From Glo-17 sp964637835 (GTDB taxonomy: Bacteria > Krumholzibacteriota > Krumholzibacteriia > LZORAL124-64-63): DNA of 64,000 bases. A model generated the notes under the pieces. It was not told where the DNA came from, did not search any database, and saw only the letters and a list, made by a program, of their open reading frames with translations. Positions 46,821-56,196 of the stretch are shown here, piece by piece (within the stretch, counting starts at the first letter, position 1; every line of letters starts with the position of its first letter). The stretch lies in NCBI GenBank assembly GCA_964637835.1, contig CAZWYF010000006.1, positions 1 through 64,000 on the forward strand, written 5' to 3'. The translations under genes were made by a program, and so were the position numbers.

Positions 46821-48261
46821 GGGAGCCTCCCTTGCGCCGGCGACGGTCCGGGGCCGCCGCGCCGTGAACGGTGCTGGTCACCTCGCCATCGGCGAACCGG
46901 GTGCGCAGCCGCTGGCCCGGCTCGACGTCGGCGGCCCGCCGCAGCAGGCGACCGTCGCCATCGAGGGTGAACGTGTAGCCGCGCTCGAGCAGCCGCGCGG
47001 GGTCGAGCAGGCGGATCTTCTCCGCCAGCACATCCAGTCGCTGCGATCCCGTCTGCAGGCGGCGCACGGCGGGGGGGGCGAGAGCGGCGGCGAGGCGCTC
47101 GAGGCGGCGGGCGGCGTCCCGGCCGCTGCGGCTGGCGGCGCGCGCCAGCCGACCGGCAAGATCGTCGGTCTGGCGGCTGGCCGCCACCGTGCGCTGCCGC
47201 GTCCCGGCCGCCACCCGCAGGGCGGCCGCCTGCAGCCGCCGGGCGTGGCGAGCCACCAGCCGGCCGGTCCGGTTCTCCAGCGCCGCGGCCGCGATACGCA
47301 GCCGCCGGTCGGAGCCGTCCAGACGGGCCAGCGCCGCCCGCGCCAGGCGCTCCCGGGCCTCCTGCAGCCGGCGGGCCTGCTCCTGGACGCGGTCGGCGAG
47401 CAGTTCGGCCGCCGCGGTGGGCGTCTTGCACCGCGTGTGGGCGCAGAGGTCGGCCAGGCTGGTGTCGATCTCGTGGCCGATGGCCGTGACCACCGGCAGC
47501 GGGCAGCGGGCCACCGCGGCGCAGAGGTCCTGCTGGTCGAACCAGCTGAGGTCCGCCCGCGAGCCGCCGCCGCGGGTGATCACGATCACGTCCAGGTCCC
47601 GGGTCGCGAGGTGCCTCAGCGCGGCGGTCACCTGCGGCGCGGTCTGCTCGCCCTGCATGCGGCAATCGGCCAGCTGGATGACGAAACGGTGGCCGCTGCG
47701 TTCGAGGCCGGTGCGGAAGTCGCGCTCGGCCGCGCTGCCCGCGCTGGTGATCAGGCCCACCCGCAGGGGCAGCGACGGCAGCGTCAGCTGCTGGTTCAGT
47801 TCCAGCAGCCCCTCCTGCTCCAGCCAGGCCAGCACGCGGCGGCGCTGGGCCTCGAGCTTGCCCAGGGAGAACTCGGGATCGATGCCCACCACCTTCAGGC
47901 TCAGCTTGCCGAATGGCGGGTACCAGTCCACCTGGCAGAGCAGGCAGACCTCCAGCTTCTCCTGCAGGCGGAAGGCGGGATCGGAACCGTCCAGGTAGCG
48001 GCCGAGGCCGAAGCGATCGCGGTCCCAGCCCATGATGGCGGCAGGCAGCTGGAAGCTGGCGCTGCCGCGCTCGTCGCCCTCGTGCAGCTCGAAGTAGACG
48101 TGCTTGCGGCTGGCGGCGCCCACCGGCAGGCGCTGGACCTCGCCCTTGACCCAGACCGGATCGGGAAAGGCCGCCTGCAGCGCGCCGCGGATGGCCTCGC
48201 TGAGCTGGCGGACGCCGAGGACCCGCCGCGTGGGTTGCTGTTCGAACATGTTCGCCGACAC
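46780..48261 (-). CDS. xseA: Exodeoxyribonuclease VII large subunit XseA
   Basis: A roughly 493-residue nuclease. The OB domain spans VWVKGEVQRLPVGAASRKHVYFEL. The catalytic domain has ITSAGSAAERDFRTGLERSG, DVIVITRGGGSRADLSWFDQ and ITAIGHEIDTSLADL-type VTAIGHEIDTSLADLCAHTRCKTPTAAAE. A long coiled region follows. GGAGG favours the GTG at 48261 (5 bases away). An ATG at 48249 is the alternative, so the start is uncertain by four residues. Confidence 0.93.
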   Translation of the reverse strand: MSANMFEQQPTRRVLGVRQLSEAIRGALQAAFPDPVWVKGEVQRLPVGAASRKHVYFELHEGDERGSASFQLPAAIMGWDRDRFGLGRYLDGSDPAFRLQEKLEVCLLCQVDWYPPFGKLSLKVVGIDPEFSLGKLEAQRRRVLAWLEQEGLLELNQQLTLPSLPLRVGLITSAGSAAERDFRTGLERSGHRFVIQLADCRMQGEQTAPQVTAALRHLATRDLDVIVITRGGGSRADLSWFDQQDLCAAVARCPLPVVTAIGHEIDTSLADLCAHTRCKTPTAAAELLADRVQEQARRLQEARERLARAALARLDGSDRRLRIAAAALENRTGRLVARHARRLQAAALRVAAGTRQRTVAASRQTDDLAGRLARAASRSGRDAARRLERLAAALAPPAVRRLQTGSQRLDVLAEKIRLLDPARLLERGYTFTLDGDGRLLRRAADVEPGQRLRTRFADGEVTSTVHGAAAPDRRRRKGGSRDPEEDPGQQALF

Positions 48262-48343
48262 GGTCACCTCCCGCCGGCCATGGTAGCCTCCCGGCCGCGG
48301 CCGTGCACGTCCGGATCCGCGCGGTCGGCCGTCCGCGCCTCCC

Positions 48344-49702
48344 TCACAGCCGGTGCCGCAGCCAGCGGCCCGTGATGAACAGCCGGGTCATGATCGCAGC
48401 ATGCAGGGCGAACCACAGCACCAGGGCCCACCAGGCGCCGATGAGCCCGCCACCGAGGACCACCGCCAGGAGCCAGGCCACCGGGAGCAGGAAACCCAGG
48501 CCGGTGCCGGCATCCGCCAGCAGCACGGCGCGGGTGGCGCCGGCGCCGCGCAGCACGCCGGCGAACACCAGTCCCGCCGCGGCCAGGAGCTGGCCCACGG
48601 CCGTGATCCGCAGCACCCCGCGACTCGCCACGCCCACCGCCGGTTCGGTGGCGAATGGTGCCAGCACCGCATCCGGCGCGGCCAGGAAGACCGCGCCGAG
48701 GGCGGCCATCAACCCGGCCGCCACGACCACCCCCATCAGCCCGGCATGCCAGGCGCCGCGCGCGTCGCGCCCGCCGAGGCTGCGGCTGACCAGGGTCTGC
48801 ACCGCCACGGCCACCCCCATCGCCGGCATGAGCGTCAGCGCGGCGATGCGCATGACGATGTTCCCGGCCGCCACCGCCACGGTGCCCACGTGTCCCAGGA
48901 TGCCGTGGAACACCACCAGGCCGCCGATCAGGCCCAGCGCCTGCAGCGCCGGCGGCCAGCCCACGCGCAGCAGCGGGCCCACGAGGTCGCGCCGCACGGC
49001 TCGCCGGCCGAACAGCCGGTGCGGCCGGCGGAGCGAGGGGCGGAGCAGGAGCGCCAGCATGGCGAGCATGGCGGCCGTGGCGCTCAGGGTGCTGGCCAGG
49101 GCGGCGCCGCGCACGCCCAGGGCCGGCGCGCCGAACGCACCGAAGATCAGCACCCAGTTCAGCAGCACGTTGAGCAGGTTCATGCCCACGCCGGTGACCA
49201 TGCCCAGGCGGGTGCGTCCCAGGCCATCGGCACAGGCGCGCATCTGGAAATAGGCGAGCAGGGGCAGCAGGCCGGCGCTGCGCAGGGCGTAGTACCCGGC
49301 GCCCTGCGCCACCACGTCGGGATCGTCGAGGACCAGCGCCAGACCCGCCTGCGGCCAGCGCAGTCCCAGCCAGGTGGCCACGGCGCCGGCGGCGAGCACC
49401 AGGACCAGGGCGGTGCCCAGGACCGCCCCGGCGTCCCGGGCGCGGCCCTCGCCGTCGCGGCGGGCGGTGAAGGTCTGCACCGCCACGTCCAGGGACTTCA
49501 GGCTCGTGGCCAGGGCCGAGAACAGGAGCGTGGCCACGCCCACCGCCGCGATGGCGCCCGTGCCCAGGCGGCTGACCATGAGCGTGTCCACCAGGCCCAT
49601 GAGCGTCTGGCTGATGTTGGCCAGGACCACGGGAGCCGCCAGCCGGGCCAGACGACCGAGCAGGCGGCCGCGGGAGATGTCGCCCAGGCGCTCAGCCGGC
49701 AA
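48344..49702 (-). CDS. MATE-family multidrug/efflux transporter
   Basis: A roughly 452-residue membrane protein with about twelve helices. PVVLANISQTLMGLVDTLMVSRLGTGAIAAVGVA is the MATE N-terminal signature. A second half with the related pattern follows (AALQALGLIGGLVVFHGILGHVGTVAVAAGNIVMRIA). The probable start is TTG at 49702, inside the end of the aminopeptidase gene, with GGAG just upstream. No ATG precedes the first helix in frame. It extrudes cationic compounds in exchange for sodium or protons. It overlaps the aminopeptidase gene by 11 bases. Confidence 0.85.
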   Translation of the reverse strand: MPAERLGDISRGRLLGRLARLAAPVVLANISQTLMGLVDTLMVSRLGTGAIAAVGVATLLFSALATSLKSLDVAVQTFTARRDGEGRARDAGAVLGTALVLVLAAGAVATWLGLRWPQAGLALVLDDPDVVAQGAGYYALRSAGLLPLLAYFQMRACADGLGRTRLGMVTGVGMNLLNVLLNWVLIFGAFGAPALGVRGAALASTLSATAAMLAMLALLLRPSLRRPHRLFGRRAVRRDLVGPLLRVGWPPALQALGLIGGLVVFHGILGHVGTVAVAAGNIVMRIAALTLMPAMGVAVAVQTLVSRSLGGRDARGAWHAGLMGVVVAAGLMAALGAVFLAAPDAVLAPFATEPAVGVASRGVLRITAVGQLLAAAGLVFAGVLRGAGATRAVLLADAGTGLGFLLPVAWLLAVVLGGGLIGAWWALVLWFALHAAIMTRLFITGRWLRHRL

Positions 49703-51188
49703 GGATCTCCACCGCCCGCGCCAGCAGGCGGGCGCCGAAGCCGGTGCCTCCACGGGGGCCGAGGGGCCCGTCCTTGTCCGTCCAGGCGGGCCCGGCGATG
49801 TCGACGTGCACCCAGGCGATGTCCTCGGGAACGAAGGCGCCCAGGAACGCGCCCGCGGTGAGCGCCCCGCCCTCGCGTGGGCCCAGGTTCTTGAGGTCGG
49901 CCACCTTGCTCTCGAGAGCCTCACGGTGGGCGTCGATGAGCGGCAGCGGCCAGACGCGCTCGCCGGTCTCGCCGCCGGCCTGCTCGAGCACGTCGAGCAG
50001 CTCGGCGCTGGTGCCCATGACACCGGCGAACTCGGTGCCCAGGGCCACGGCGCAGGCGCCGGTGAGGGTGGCGATGTCCACCACGTAGTCGGGTTTCTTC
50101 CCGCCCACCCAGTGCAGGGCGTCGGCCAGGATGAGGCGTCCCTCCGCGTCGGTGTTGAGCACTTCCACGGTCTGGCCACTGGCCATCGCCAGGATGTCGG
50201 AGGGCTTGATGGCGCGGCTGCCGGGCATGTTCTCCACCGCCGGGGCCACCGCCAGCAGGCGGACGGGCAGCTTGCGCGCCGCGACGATGGCCGCGGCGCC
50301 GAGCACCGCGGCCGCGCCGGCCATGTCGCACTTCATGACGTCCATCTTGGCGCCCGGCTTGAGATTGATGCCGCCGGTGTCGAAGGTGACACCCTTGCCC
50401 ACCAGGGCCACGGTGGGGGCCCCGCGAGGCGCCGACTTGCTCTCCAGGCAGATCAGGCGGGGCTCGTTGGCGCTGCCCTGGGCCACGCCCAGGATCCCGC
50501 CCATCTTCAGGCGCTTCAGCTGAGATGGGCCCAGGACGGTGCACTTCAGGCCGTGGTCCTGGGCCAGGGAGCGGGCCTCCTCGGCGAGGCGGGCGGGCGT
50601 CAGCTGGTTGGGCGGCAGGTTCACCAGGTGCCGGGCCTCGAGGCAACCGGCCGCCGCGGCCTCGGCCGCGGCCAGGCCGCGCCGCAGGTCCGCGGCCTGA
50701 TCCGCAGCGGCGGGCAACAGCTTCCACGCACGCGGCGGCGCGTCCTTCTGCTTGCGCGCGTCGGCCGGACCGGCCGGCGCCACGCCCAGGATGGCGCCCT
50801 CCGCCCAGCATCGGGTCACGGTCTCGGCATCGAACCCGGTCTCGGCCAGGGTGGGTACCGCCGCCACGGTGCGAGCGTCCATGCGCCGCGCCTGCTGCGC
50901 GGCCCGGCCGCCGGCCTCGCGCAGACCGGCCAGGGAGAGCTTCTCGCGCCGGCCGAGCCCCACCAGCAGGACCCAGCCGGCCTTCAGGCCGCTGCAGTAC
51001 ACCGGCAGCGTGGCGCCGACCTTGCCGCGGAAACCGGCCCGGCCGATGATCCGGGCCAGATCGCCGTGCCCTCCGGCCAGCCGGACCACCCCGGCCAGGT
51101 CCGCGGTCTTCTCTCCCTCGAGCACCGGCAGGATCAGCAGATCCGCCGCCAGCGAGCCCAGTTCCCCCTTGCTCACGGTCCAGCGCAT
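49692..51188 (-). CDS. pepA: Leucyl aminopeptidase (M17)
   Basis: A 498-residue cytosolic aminopeptidase. VGKGVTFDTGGINLKPGAKMDVMKCDMAGA and the signature NTDAEGRLILADAL hold the metal ligands and catalytic residues. VNLPPNQLTPARLA is conserved. The ATG at 51188 has GAGGAGACATC upstream. The N-terminal 170 residues form the hexamer domain. It cleaves N-terminal residues from peptides and pairs functionally with the M29 and M3 peptidases. Confidence 0.94.
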   Translation of the reverse strand: MRWTVSKGELGSLAADLLILPVLEGEKTADLAGVVRLAGGHGDLARIIGRAGFRGKVGATLPVYCSGLKAGWVLLVGLGRREKLSLAGLREAGGRAAQQARRMDARTVAAVPTLAETGFDAETVTRCWAEGAILGVAPAGPADARKQKDAPPRAWKLLPAAADQAADLRRGLAAAEAAAAGCLEARHLVNLPPNQLTPARLAEEARSLAQDHGLKCTVLGPSQLKRLKMGGILGVAQGSANEPRLICLESKSAPRGAPTVALVGKGVTFDTGGINLKPGAKMDVMKCDMAGAAAVLGAAAIVAARKLPVRLLAVAPAVENMPGSRAIKPSDILAMASGQTVEVLNTDAEGRLILADALHWVGGKKPDYVVDIATLTGACAVALGTEFAGVMGTSAELLDVLEQAGGETGERVWPLPLIDAHREALESKVADLKNLGPREGGALTAGAFLGAFVPEDIAWVHVDIAGPAWTDKDGPLGPRGGTGFGARLLARAVEILAG

Positions 51189-51334
51189 GATGTCTCCTCG
51201 GATGACGGGTTGCGATGTGATACCGATCGCCCGGTATTTCAACCGATTCTCGGCGCCCGCGCAACCGATGATCTGGTGCAACGTCGTGCCCCGGCGCTGC
51301 GTACACCGGTCGGACCCCCACCGAAAGGACCCCC

Positions 51335-51964
51335 GTGGCCGACACCCGCAATCCGCAGCCGCCGCCCTGGGAGCAGCGACCGCCCTACTCCCTGGTGGAC
51401 GCCTTCGTGCAGACCATCCGCGAGGTGATGCTCGAACCGCGGACCTTCTTCTCCCGGTTGCCGGTGGGCCTGGGGCATCTCCAGCCGGTGCTCTTCGCGG
51501 TGGCCGTCGCGGTGGTGGCCGCGCTGCTGGACTGGATGTGGTCGCTGGCCCTGGGCAGCCTGCCCCTGGCCCTGTTTCCCGGCCTGGGCGGGGTGCCGCG
51601 CGGGCCGCTGGTGGCCACCGGTCAGCTCCTGCTGGCGCCGGTGATCGCCGTGATGGCGGTGTACGCGCGGGCAGCCGTCTTCCACGGGATCCTGCGCCTG
51701 CTGGGCAGCGGCCGCCTGGGCTTCGAGGCCACGTTGCGCGTGGTGGCCTACAGCCGCGCCGCCCAGCTGCTCGTGGTGGTGCCGATCCTCGGGCCGCCGG
51801 TGGGGATGATCTGGGAACTGGCGCTGACGGTGATCGGCCTGGCGCGCGGCCACGAGTGCCAGACCTGGCAGGCGGCGGTGGCCGTGCTGGCCCCCGCCGC
51901 GCTGCTGCTGCTGGTGCTCGGCAGCTGGGCGCTGCTGCTGCTGGGCTTCGCCATCCTGGCCTGA
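51335..51964 (+). CDS. Yip1-domain membrane protein
   Basis: A 209-residue protein with a Pro-rich start (NPQPPPWEQRPPYSLVDAFVQTIREVMLEPRTFFSRL) and about five helices. The first block matches the Yip1 family. Start is GTG 51335 with AAAGGACCC upstream. It has no known role in bacteria. It stands between leucyl aminopeptidase and a repeat-bearing gap. Confidence 0.8.
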   Translation: MADTRNPQPPPWEQRPPYSLVDAFVQTIREVMLEPRTFFSRLPVGLGHLQPVLFAVAVAVVAALLDWMWSLALGSLPLALFPGLGGVPRGPLVATGQLLLAPVIAVMAVYARAAVFHGILRLLGSGRLGFEATLRVVAYSRAAQLLVVVPILGPPVGMIWELALTVIGLARGHECQTWQAAVAVLAPAALLLLVLGSWALLLLGFAILA

Positions 51965-51987
51965 CGCGCGAGCGGCCAGCGCCCGGA

Positions 51988-52144
51988 CCAGGCGTCAACC
52001 GCCAGGCGTCGACCGGCCNNNNNNNNNNNNNNNNNNNNNNNNNNNNNNNNNNNNNNNNNNNNNNNNNNNNNNNNNNNNNNNNNNNNNNNNNNNNNNNNNN
52101 NNNNNNNNNNNNNNNNNNGGCGTCGACCGGGCCAGACGTCGGCG
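51988..52144. repeat. 14-bp tandem repeats flanking a gap
   Basis: Two units of CCAGGCGTC(A/G)ACCG lie at 51988-52001 and 52002-52015. A partial unit, GGCGTCGACCG, opens the other side of the gap at 52119-52129, and a degenerate unit (CCAGACGTCGGCG, 52132-52144) follows. The gap 52019-52118 therefore lies inside a minisatellite-like array of unknown copy number. Confidence 0.75.
52019..52118. other. Assembly gap (100 N)
   Basis: Placeholder gap inside the 14-base repeat array; its true length is not known. Confidence 0.97.
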
Positions 52145-52147
52145 CGG

Positions 52148-53293
52148 CTAGACGCCGCCCTGCAGCACCGCCCTCGCGATCACCAGCCGCTGGATCTCGC
52201 TGGTGCCCTCGTAGATCCGCGTCACCCGCACGTCGCGGTAGTAACGCTCCACCGGGTACTCCTTGACATAGCCGTAGCCACCGTGGATCTGCAGCGCCTC
52301 GTCGGCGATGCGGCCCGCCGCCTCGCTGGCGTAGAGCTTGGCCATGGCCGCCTCCCGGGTGAAAGGACGACCTTGGTCCTTCAGCCACGCTGCCCGCAGG
52401 GCCAGCAGCCGCGCGGCGTCCAGCTCGGTGGCCATGTCGGCCAGCTTCTGCTGGATCACCGGCTGGGCCGCCAGCGGCTTGCCGAAGGCCTGCCGCTCCT
52501 GGGCGTACCTGACGGCCTCCTCGAGGCAGGCGCGGCCGATGCCGATGGCCTGGAAGGCCACGCCGATGCGGCCGCCATCGAGGGCGGCCATGGCGATCTT
52601 GAAGCCCTCGCCCTCGGCCCCCAGCCGGTGATCGGCCGGCACCTTCACGCCATCGAGCGCGATCACCACGGTGTCGCTGGCGCGCAGGCCCAGCTTGTCC
52701 TCCTTCTTGGCCACGCTCAGGCCCTCGGCCTCGCGCGGGACCAGGAAGGCGTGGATGTCCCGGTGGCCGGTGGTGCCGGGCGTGCGCGCCATGACCACGA
52801 AGAACGCCGCCCGCGAGCCGCTGGTCACCCAGACCTTGGATCCGTCCAGGACGTAGTGGTCGTCCTCGCGACGGGCGGTGGCCCCGAGGGCCGCCGCGTC
52901 GCTGCCGGCGTCGGGCTCCGACACGCAGAAGCTGGCGATCTCGCCCGCCGCCATGCGCGGCAGGTACCGGGCCTGCAGTTCCTCGCTGCCGAAGCCGGCC
53001 ACGGGGTAGTAGCCCACGCTGTTGTGGACGGTGATCATGATGCACACGCCGGCCGACTGCCGGGCCAGCTCCTCCACCACCAGACCGTAGCTGATGGTGT
53101 CCACCCCGAGACCGCCGTGGGCCTCGGGGTAGCTGAGGGCGAAGTAGCCGGTCTCGCGCAGCTTGGCCATGAGCGCGTCGGGGATCTCGCCGGTGACATC
53201 CATCTCGTGAGCCACCGGCGCGATCTCGCGCGTGGCGAAGTCGCGGGTCATGTCGCGCAGCATGCGCTGGTTCTCGGTGAGGTCGAACTGCAT
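52148..53293 (-). CDS. Acyl-CoA dehydrogenase
   Basis: A 381-residue FAD enzyme. SFCVSEPDAGSDAAALGATA is the FAD/substrate loop. QIHGGYGYVKEYPVERYYRDVRVTRIYEGTSEIQRLVIAR holds the catalytic glutamate (near 364, in YEGTSE). The first residues DLTENQRMLRDMTRDFA are typical of short-chain and butyryl-CoA dehydrogenases. No EtfAB genes are in the window. It lies next to hydroxybutyryl-CoA dehydrogenase and thiolase on the same strand. Confidence 0.93.
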   Translation of the reverse strand: MQFDLTENQRMLRDMTRDFATREIAPVAHEMDVTGEIPDALMAKLRETGYFALSYPEAHGGLGVDTISYGLVVEELARQSAGVCIMITVHNSVGYYPVAGFGSEELQARYLPRMAAGEIASFCVSEPDAGSDAAALGATARREDDHYVLDGSKVWVTSGSRAAFFVVMARTPGTTGHRDIHAFLVPREAEGLSVAKKEDKLGLRASDTVVIALDGVKVPADHRLGAEGEGFKIAMAALDGGRIGVAFQAIGIGRACLEEAVRYAQERQAFGKPLAAQPVIQQKLADMATELDAARLLALRAAWLKDQGRPFTREAAMAKLYASEAAGRIADEALQIHGGYGYVKEYPVERYYRDVRVTRIYEGTSEIQRLVIARAVLQGGV

Positions 53294-53333
53294 CCTCGAC
53301 TCCTGCGATGGGGTGCGCCGCCCGCGGCGGCGA

Positions 53334-54173
53334 CTAGTACTCGTAGAACCCGCGGCCGGTCTTGCGGCCCAGGAAGCCCGCCTCCACCATGCGCCGCAGC
53401 AGCGGGCAGGGGCGGTACTTGCTGTCGCCGAAGCCCTCGTACAGGACCTCCATGATGTTCAGGCACACGTCCAGGCCGATGAAGTCGGCCAGGGTCAACG
53501 GGCCCATGGGGTGGGCCATGCCCAGCTTCATGACCTCGTCGATGGCCTCGCGCTCGGCCACGCCCTCCATCAGGCAGAACACGGCCTCGTTGATCATGGG
53601 CATGAGCACGCGGTTGCTGATGAACCCGGGATAGTCCTGCACCGTGACGGGGACCTTGCCCAGGTCCCTCGCCGCCTGGGTGACGAACTCCAGGGTCTGC
53701 TGGCTGGTGGCCTGGCCGCAGATCACCTCCACCAGCTTCATCACCGGGACGGGGTTCATGAAGTGCATGCCGATGACCCGGTCGGCGCGGCCGGTCACCC
53801 CGCCGATCCTGGTCAGGCTGATGCTGCTGGTGTTGCTGGCCAGGATGGTCTGCTCGCCGCAGATGCCGTCCAGCTTGGCGAAGACGTCCCGCTTGACCTC
53901 GAAGCTCTCGAACACCGCCTCGATCACCAGGCGCGCCTCCGCGGAGGCGCCCGGATCGGTGGTCATCTCGAGGCGTTCGAGGGTGGCCTGGGCGTCGGCC
54001 TCGCTGATGGCCTCCTTCTTCACCTGGCGACCGAGGTTCTTCTCGATGGTCTGGCGGGCGCGGTCCAGGGACTCCCGCGCGCTGTCCACCAGGGTGACGT
54101 CGTGTCCGTTCTGGGCGAAGACGTGGGCGATGCCGTTGCCCATGGTCCCGCCGCCGATCACCGCGACCTTCAT
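53334..54173 (-). CDS. hbd: 3-hydroxybutyryl-CoA dehydrogenase
   Basis: A 279-residue NAD enzyme. VAVIGGGTMGNGIAHVFAQNGHDVTLVD is the Rossmann motif. The catalytic histidine is in VIGMHFMNPVPVMKLVEV, with the partner glutamate downstream (ISNRVLMPMINEAVFCLMEGVA). Length fits the short BHBD form rather than fusion FadB types. It has a 40-base intergenic space to the dehydrogenase and 22 bases to the thiolase. Confidence 0.94.
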   Translation of the reverse strand: MKVAVIGGGTMGNGIAHVFAQNGHDVTLVDSARESLDRARQTIEKNLGRQVKKEAISEADAQATLERLEMTTDPGASAEARLVIEAVFESFEVKRDVFAKLDGICGEQTILASNTSSISLTRIGGVTGRADRVIGMHFMNPVPVMKLVEVICGQATSQQTLEFVTQAARDLGKVPVTVQDYPGFISNRVLMPMINEAVFCLMEGVAEREAIDEVMKLGMAHPMGPLTLADFIGLDVCLNIMEVLYEGFGDSKYRPCPLLRRMVEAGFLGRKTGRGFYEY

Positions 54174-54195
54174 CGTGGTCCTCCTTCTTGCGCGC

Positions 54196-55383
54196 CTAGA
54201 CGCGGCGGATGGTCAGCGCCACGGCGTCGCCGCCGCCGAGGCAGAGGGTGGCCAGGCCCTGCTCGCCACCGGTGTCCTCCAGGGCGTGCAGCAGGGTCAC
54301 GAGGATGCGGGCGCCCGAGCAGCCGATGGGATGGCCCAGGCTGATGCCGCCGCCGCGGACGTTGGTCTTCTCCGGGTCCAGCCCCAGCTCGCGGGTCACC
54401 GCCACGGCCTGGGCGCTGAAGGCCTCGTTGACCTCCACCAGGTCGTAGTCCGCGATGGTGGTGCCGGTGCGCTCGAGCAGGCGCCCCACCGCGGTGACCG
54501 GGGCCATCATCACCTGATGCGGATCCACCGCCCCGCTGCCGTAGGCGAGCACCTCGGCGCGGATCTCCAGGCCGTTGGCCCGGGCGAACTCCTCGTCGCA
54601 GACCAGCAGGGCCGCGGCCCCGTCGTTGATGGAGCTGGCGTTGCCGGCGGTGACCGAGCCGCCATCGCGCTTGAACACCGGCCGCAGCCTGGCCAGGCCC
54701 TCGGCGGTGGTGTCGGCGCGCGGCCCCTCGTCGCGGTCGCAGACCACCGGGTCGCCCTTGCGCTGGGGGATGCTCACCGGCGTGACCTCGCGCTGGAAGG
54801 CGCCGCTCTGCCAGGCGGCCGCGGCACGGCGGTGGCTCTCGGCGGCGAAGGCGTCCTGATCCTCACGCGAGACCTGGTAGTTCTCCACCACCCACTCGGC
54901 GGTCAGGCCCATGTGGTAGTCGTTGTAGACGTCCCAGAGGCCGTCGTGGACCAGCAGGTCGATGATCTGGCCGTGGCCGAGCCGGTAGCCGTCGCGAGCC
55001 TTGGGCAGGGCGTAGGGGATGTTGCTCATGCTCTCGAAGCCGCCGGCCAGGATGCAGCGGGCGTCGCCGGCGCGGATGGCCTGGGTGGCCAGGGCCACGG
55101 CCTTCAGGCCCGAGCCGCAGACCTTGTTGATGGTCATGGCGCTGATGCCCGCTGGCACGCCACCGAAGATGGCCGCCTGCCGGGCGGGGTTCTGGTGCTG
55201 GCCCGCCTGGACCACGTTGCCCAGGATCACCTCGTCCAGCACGGCGGGGTCCAGGCCCGTGCGCTCGAGCAGGGCCTTGACCGCCTCGGCCCCCAGCTTC
55301 GGCGCCGGCAGCGCGCTCAGACCACCCTGGAACTTGCCGATGGGCGTGCGCACCGCCCCGCAGATCACCACTCGCTTGGCCAC
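54196..55383 (-). CDS. Acetyl-CoA acetyltransferase (thiolase)
   Basis: A 395-residue thiolase. The nucleophile is C89 in INKVCGSGLKAVALA. NEAFSAQAVAV holds the asparagine/histidine region, and the second catalytic pair is in GGGISLGHPIGCSGARI. The start is GTG 55383 (MAKRVVICG) with AGAGGTGATCGAC upstream; longer in-frame sequence crosses a palindrome and has no similarity. First gene of the thl-hbd-acd cluster. Confidence 0.94.
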   Translation of the reverse strand: MAKRVVICGAVRTPIGKFQGGLSALPAPKLGAEAVKALLERTGLDPAVLDEVILGNVVQAGQHQNPARQAAIFGGVPAGISAMTINKVCGSGLKAVALATQAIRAGDARCILAGGFESMSNIPYALPKARDGYRLGHGQIIDLLVHDGLWDVYNDYHMGLTAEWVVENYQVSREDQDAFAAESHRRAAAAWQSGAFQREVTPVSIPQRKGDPVVCDRDEGPRADTTAEGLARLRPVFKRDGGSVTAGNASSINDGAAALLVCDEEFARANGLEIRAEVLAYGSGAVDPHQVMMAPVTAVGRLLERTGTTIADYDLVEVNEAFSAQAVAVTRELGLDPEKTNVRGGGISLGHPIGCSGARILVTLLHALEDTGGEQGLATLCLGGGDAVALTIRRV

Positions 55384-55432
55384 GTCGATCACCTCTTTCC
55401 GGATCTCGGATTCGCGGATTGCGTCACGGCCG

Positions 55433-55464
55433 CGCGAGTCCGGCGACCAGTCGCCGGACTCGCG
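55433..55464. repeat. Perfect 15-bp palindrome with 2-base loop
   Basis: CGCGAGTCCGGCGAC (55433-55447), CA, GTCGCCGGACTCGCG (55450-55464). It stands between the lamin-tail gene and the thiolase gene, both minus strand, so it may end the first or form a leader hairpin for the second. No T tract follows. Confidence 0.7.
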
Positions 55465-55551
55465 GGCGCAGAGATTCCGCAAAAGGTTAGTCGAAGTCGT
55501 GGCCCGTCGCATGGCGGGCGGCCATGGCCTCCCGCGGGACGCCGACGCGCG

Positions 55552-56196
55552 TCAGTCCCAGTGCCCCTTCACCCCGCTCCAGGTGGTCGCCTCCACGGGC
55601 GTGGCCTCGGCGCAGTCGTTGGACGACCCCGGCGACGGATCGCACCCCGTGCCGAGGGGCTCGGTGCTGCCCCCGTAGGGGTTGAGGCCGTCGAAGAGCG
55701 CCCAGGCCGCCTCCCCGTCGCTGGCCCGGCCGCAGGCGCGGTCGTCCTCGCCCACGTGGCCGGGGTAGGTGTACTCGTCCACCACCACCAGCACGTCCGG
55801 ATCATTGGCGCTGGTGCGCAGGAGCTGGACCGTGTCGCCGCCGTTGTTCAGCGACAGGCCGCTGCTGCCGGCGCCGTTCTCGCGCTGCCACGCCTCGGCG
55901 TGATGCCCGTAGAACACCGCCGTCTGCCCCGGCAGGAGCACCCCGAAGAGGTTCAGGTGCGGCGTATCGCCCAGCCCGTCGCGGAGCCAGTACCCGGTCA
56001 GCGTGACGGCCACGTCGCCGTCGTTGTAGACCTCCACCCACTCGTCCAGCTTGCTGTCCACCTCCCCGTCGCCGTTCCAGTCGCTGGCCGGGTCGGCGAG
56101 CAGCTCGTTGATCAAGAGCTGCGCCGACGCCGGCGCCGCGGCCACGGCCAGGACCACCGTGGCCAGCAGCAGCAGGATTCCCGTAACAGTGCGCAT
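55552..56196 (-). CDS. Exported lamin-tail-domain protein
   Basis: A 214-residue exported protein. After the signal (1-25, ASA before QLL) comes a lamin-tail domain (LTD): LLINELLADPASDWNGDGEVDSKLDEWVEVYN with Asp-rich turns, LTGYWLRDG and NGGDTVQLL. The C-terminus is PGSSNDCAEATPVEATTWSGVK, resembling the end of the protein at 21161-21592. LTD proteins occur on bacterial surfaces, often with nucleases or calcium sites. No nuclease domain is seen here. It may be surface-exposed. Confidence 0.85.
   Translation of the reverse strand: MRTVTGILLLLATVVLAVAAAPASAQLLINELLADPASDWNGDGEVDSKLDEWVEVYNDGDVAVTLTGYWLRDGLGDTPHLNLFGVLLPGQTAVFYGHHAEAWQRENGAGSSGLSLNNGGDTVQLLRTSANDPDVLVVVDEYTYPGHVGEDDRACGRASDGEAAWALFDGLNPYGGSTEPLGTGCDPSPGSSNDCAEATPVEATTWSGVKGHWD

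Noticed and set aside
49692..53045. A 1117-residue open frame spanning the gap at 52019-52118
   Set aside because: It fuses shadow sequence, Ns and the true leucyl aminopeptidase. The aminopeptidase starts at 51188 with a ribosome site.
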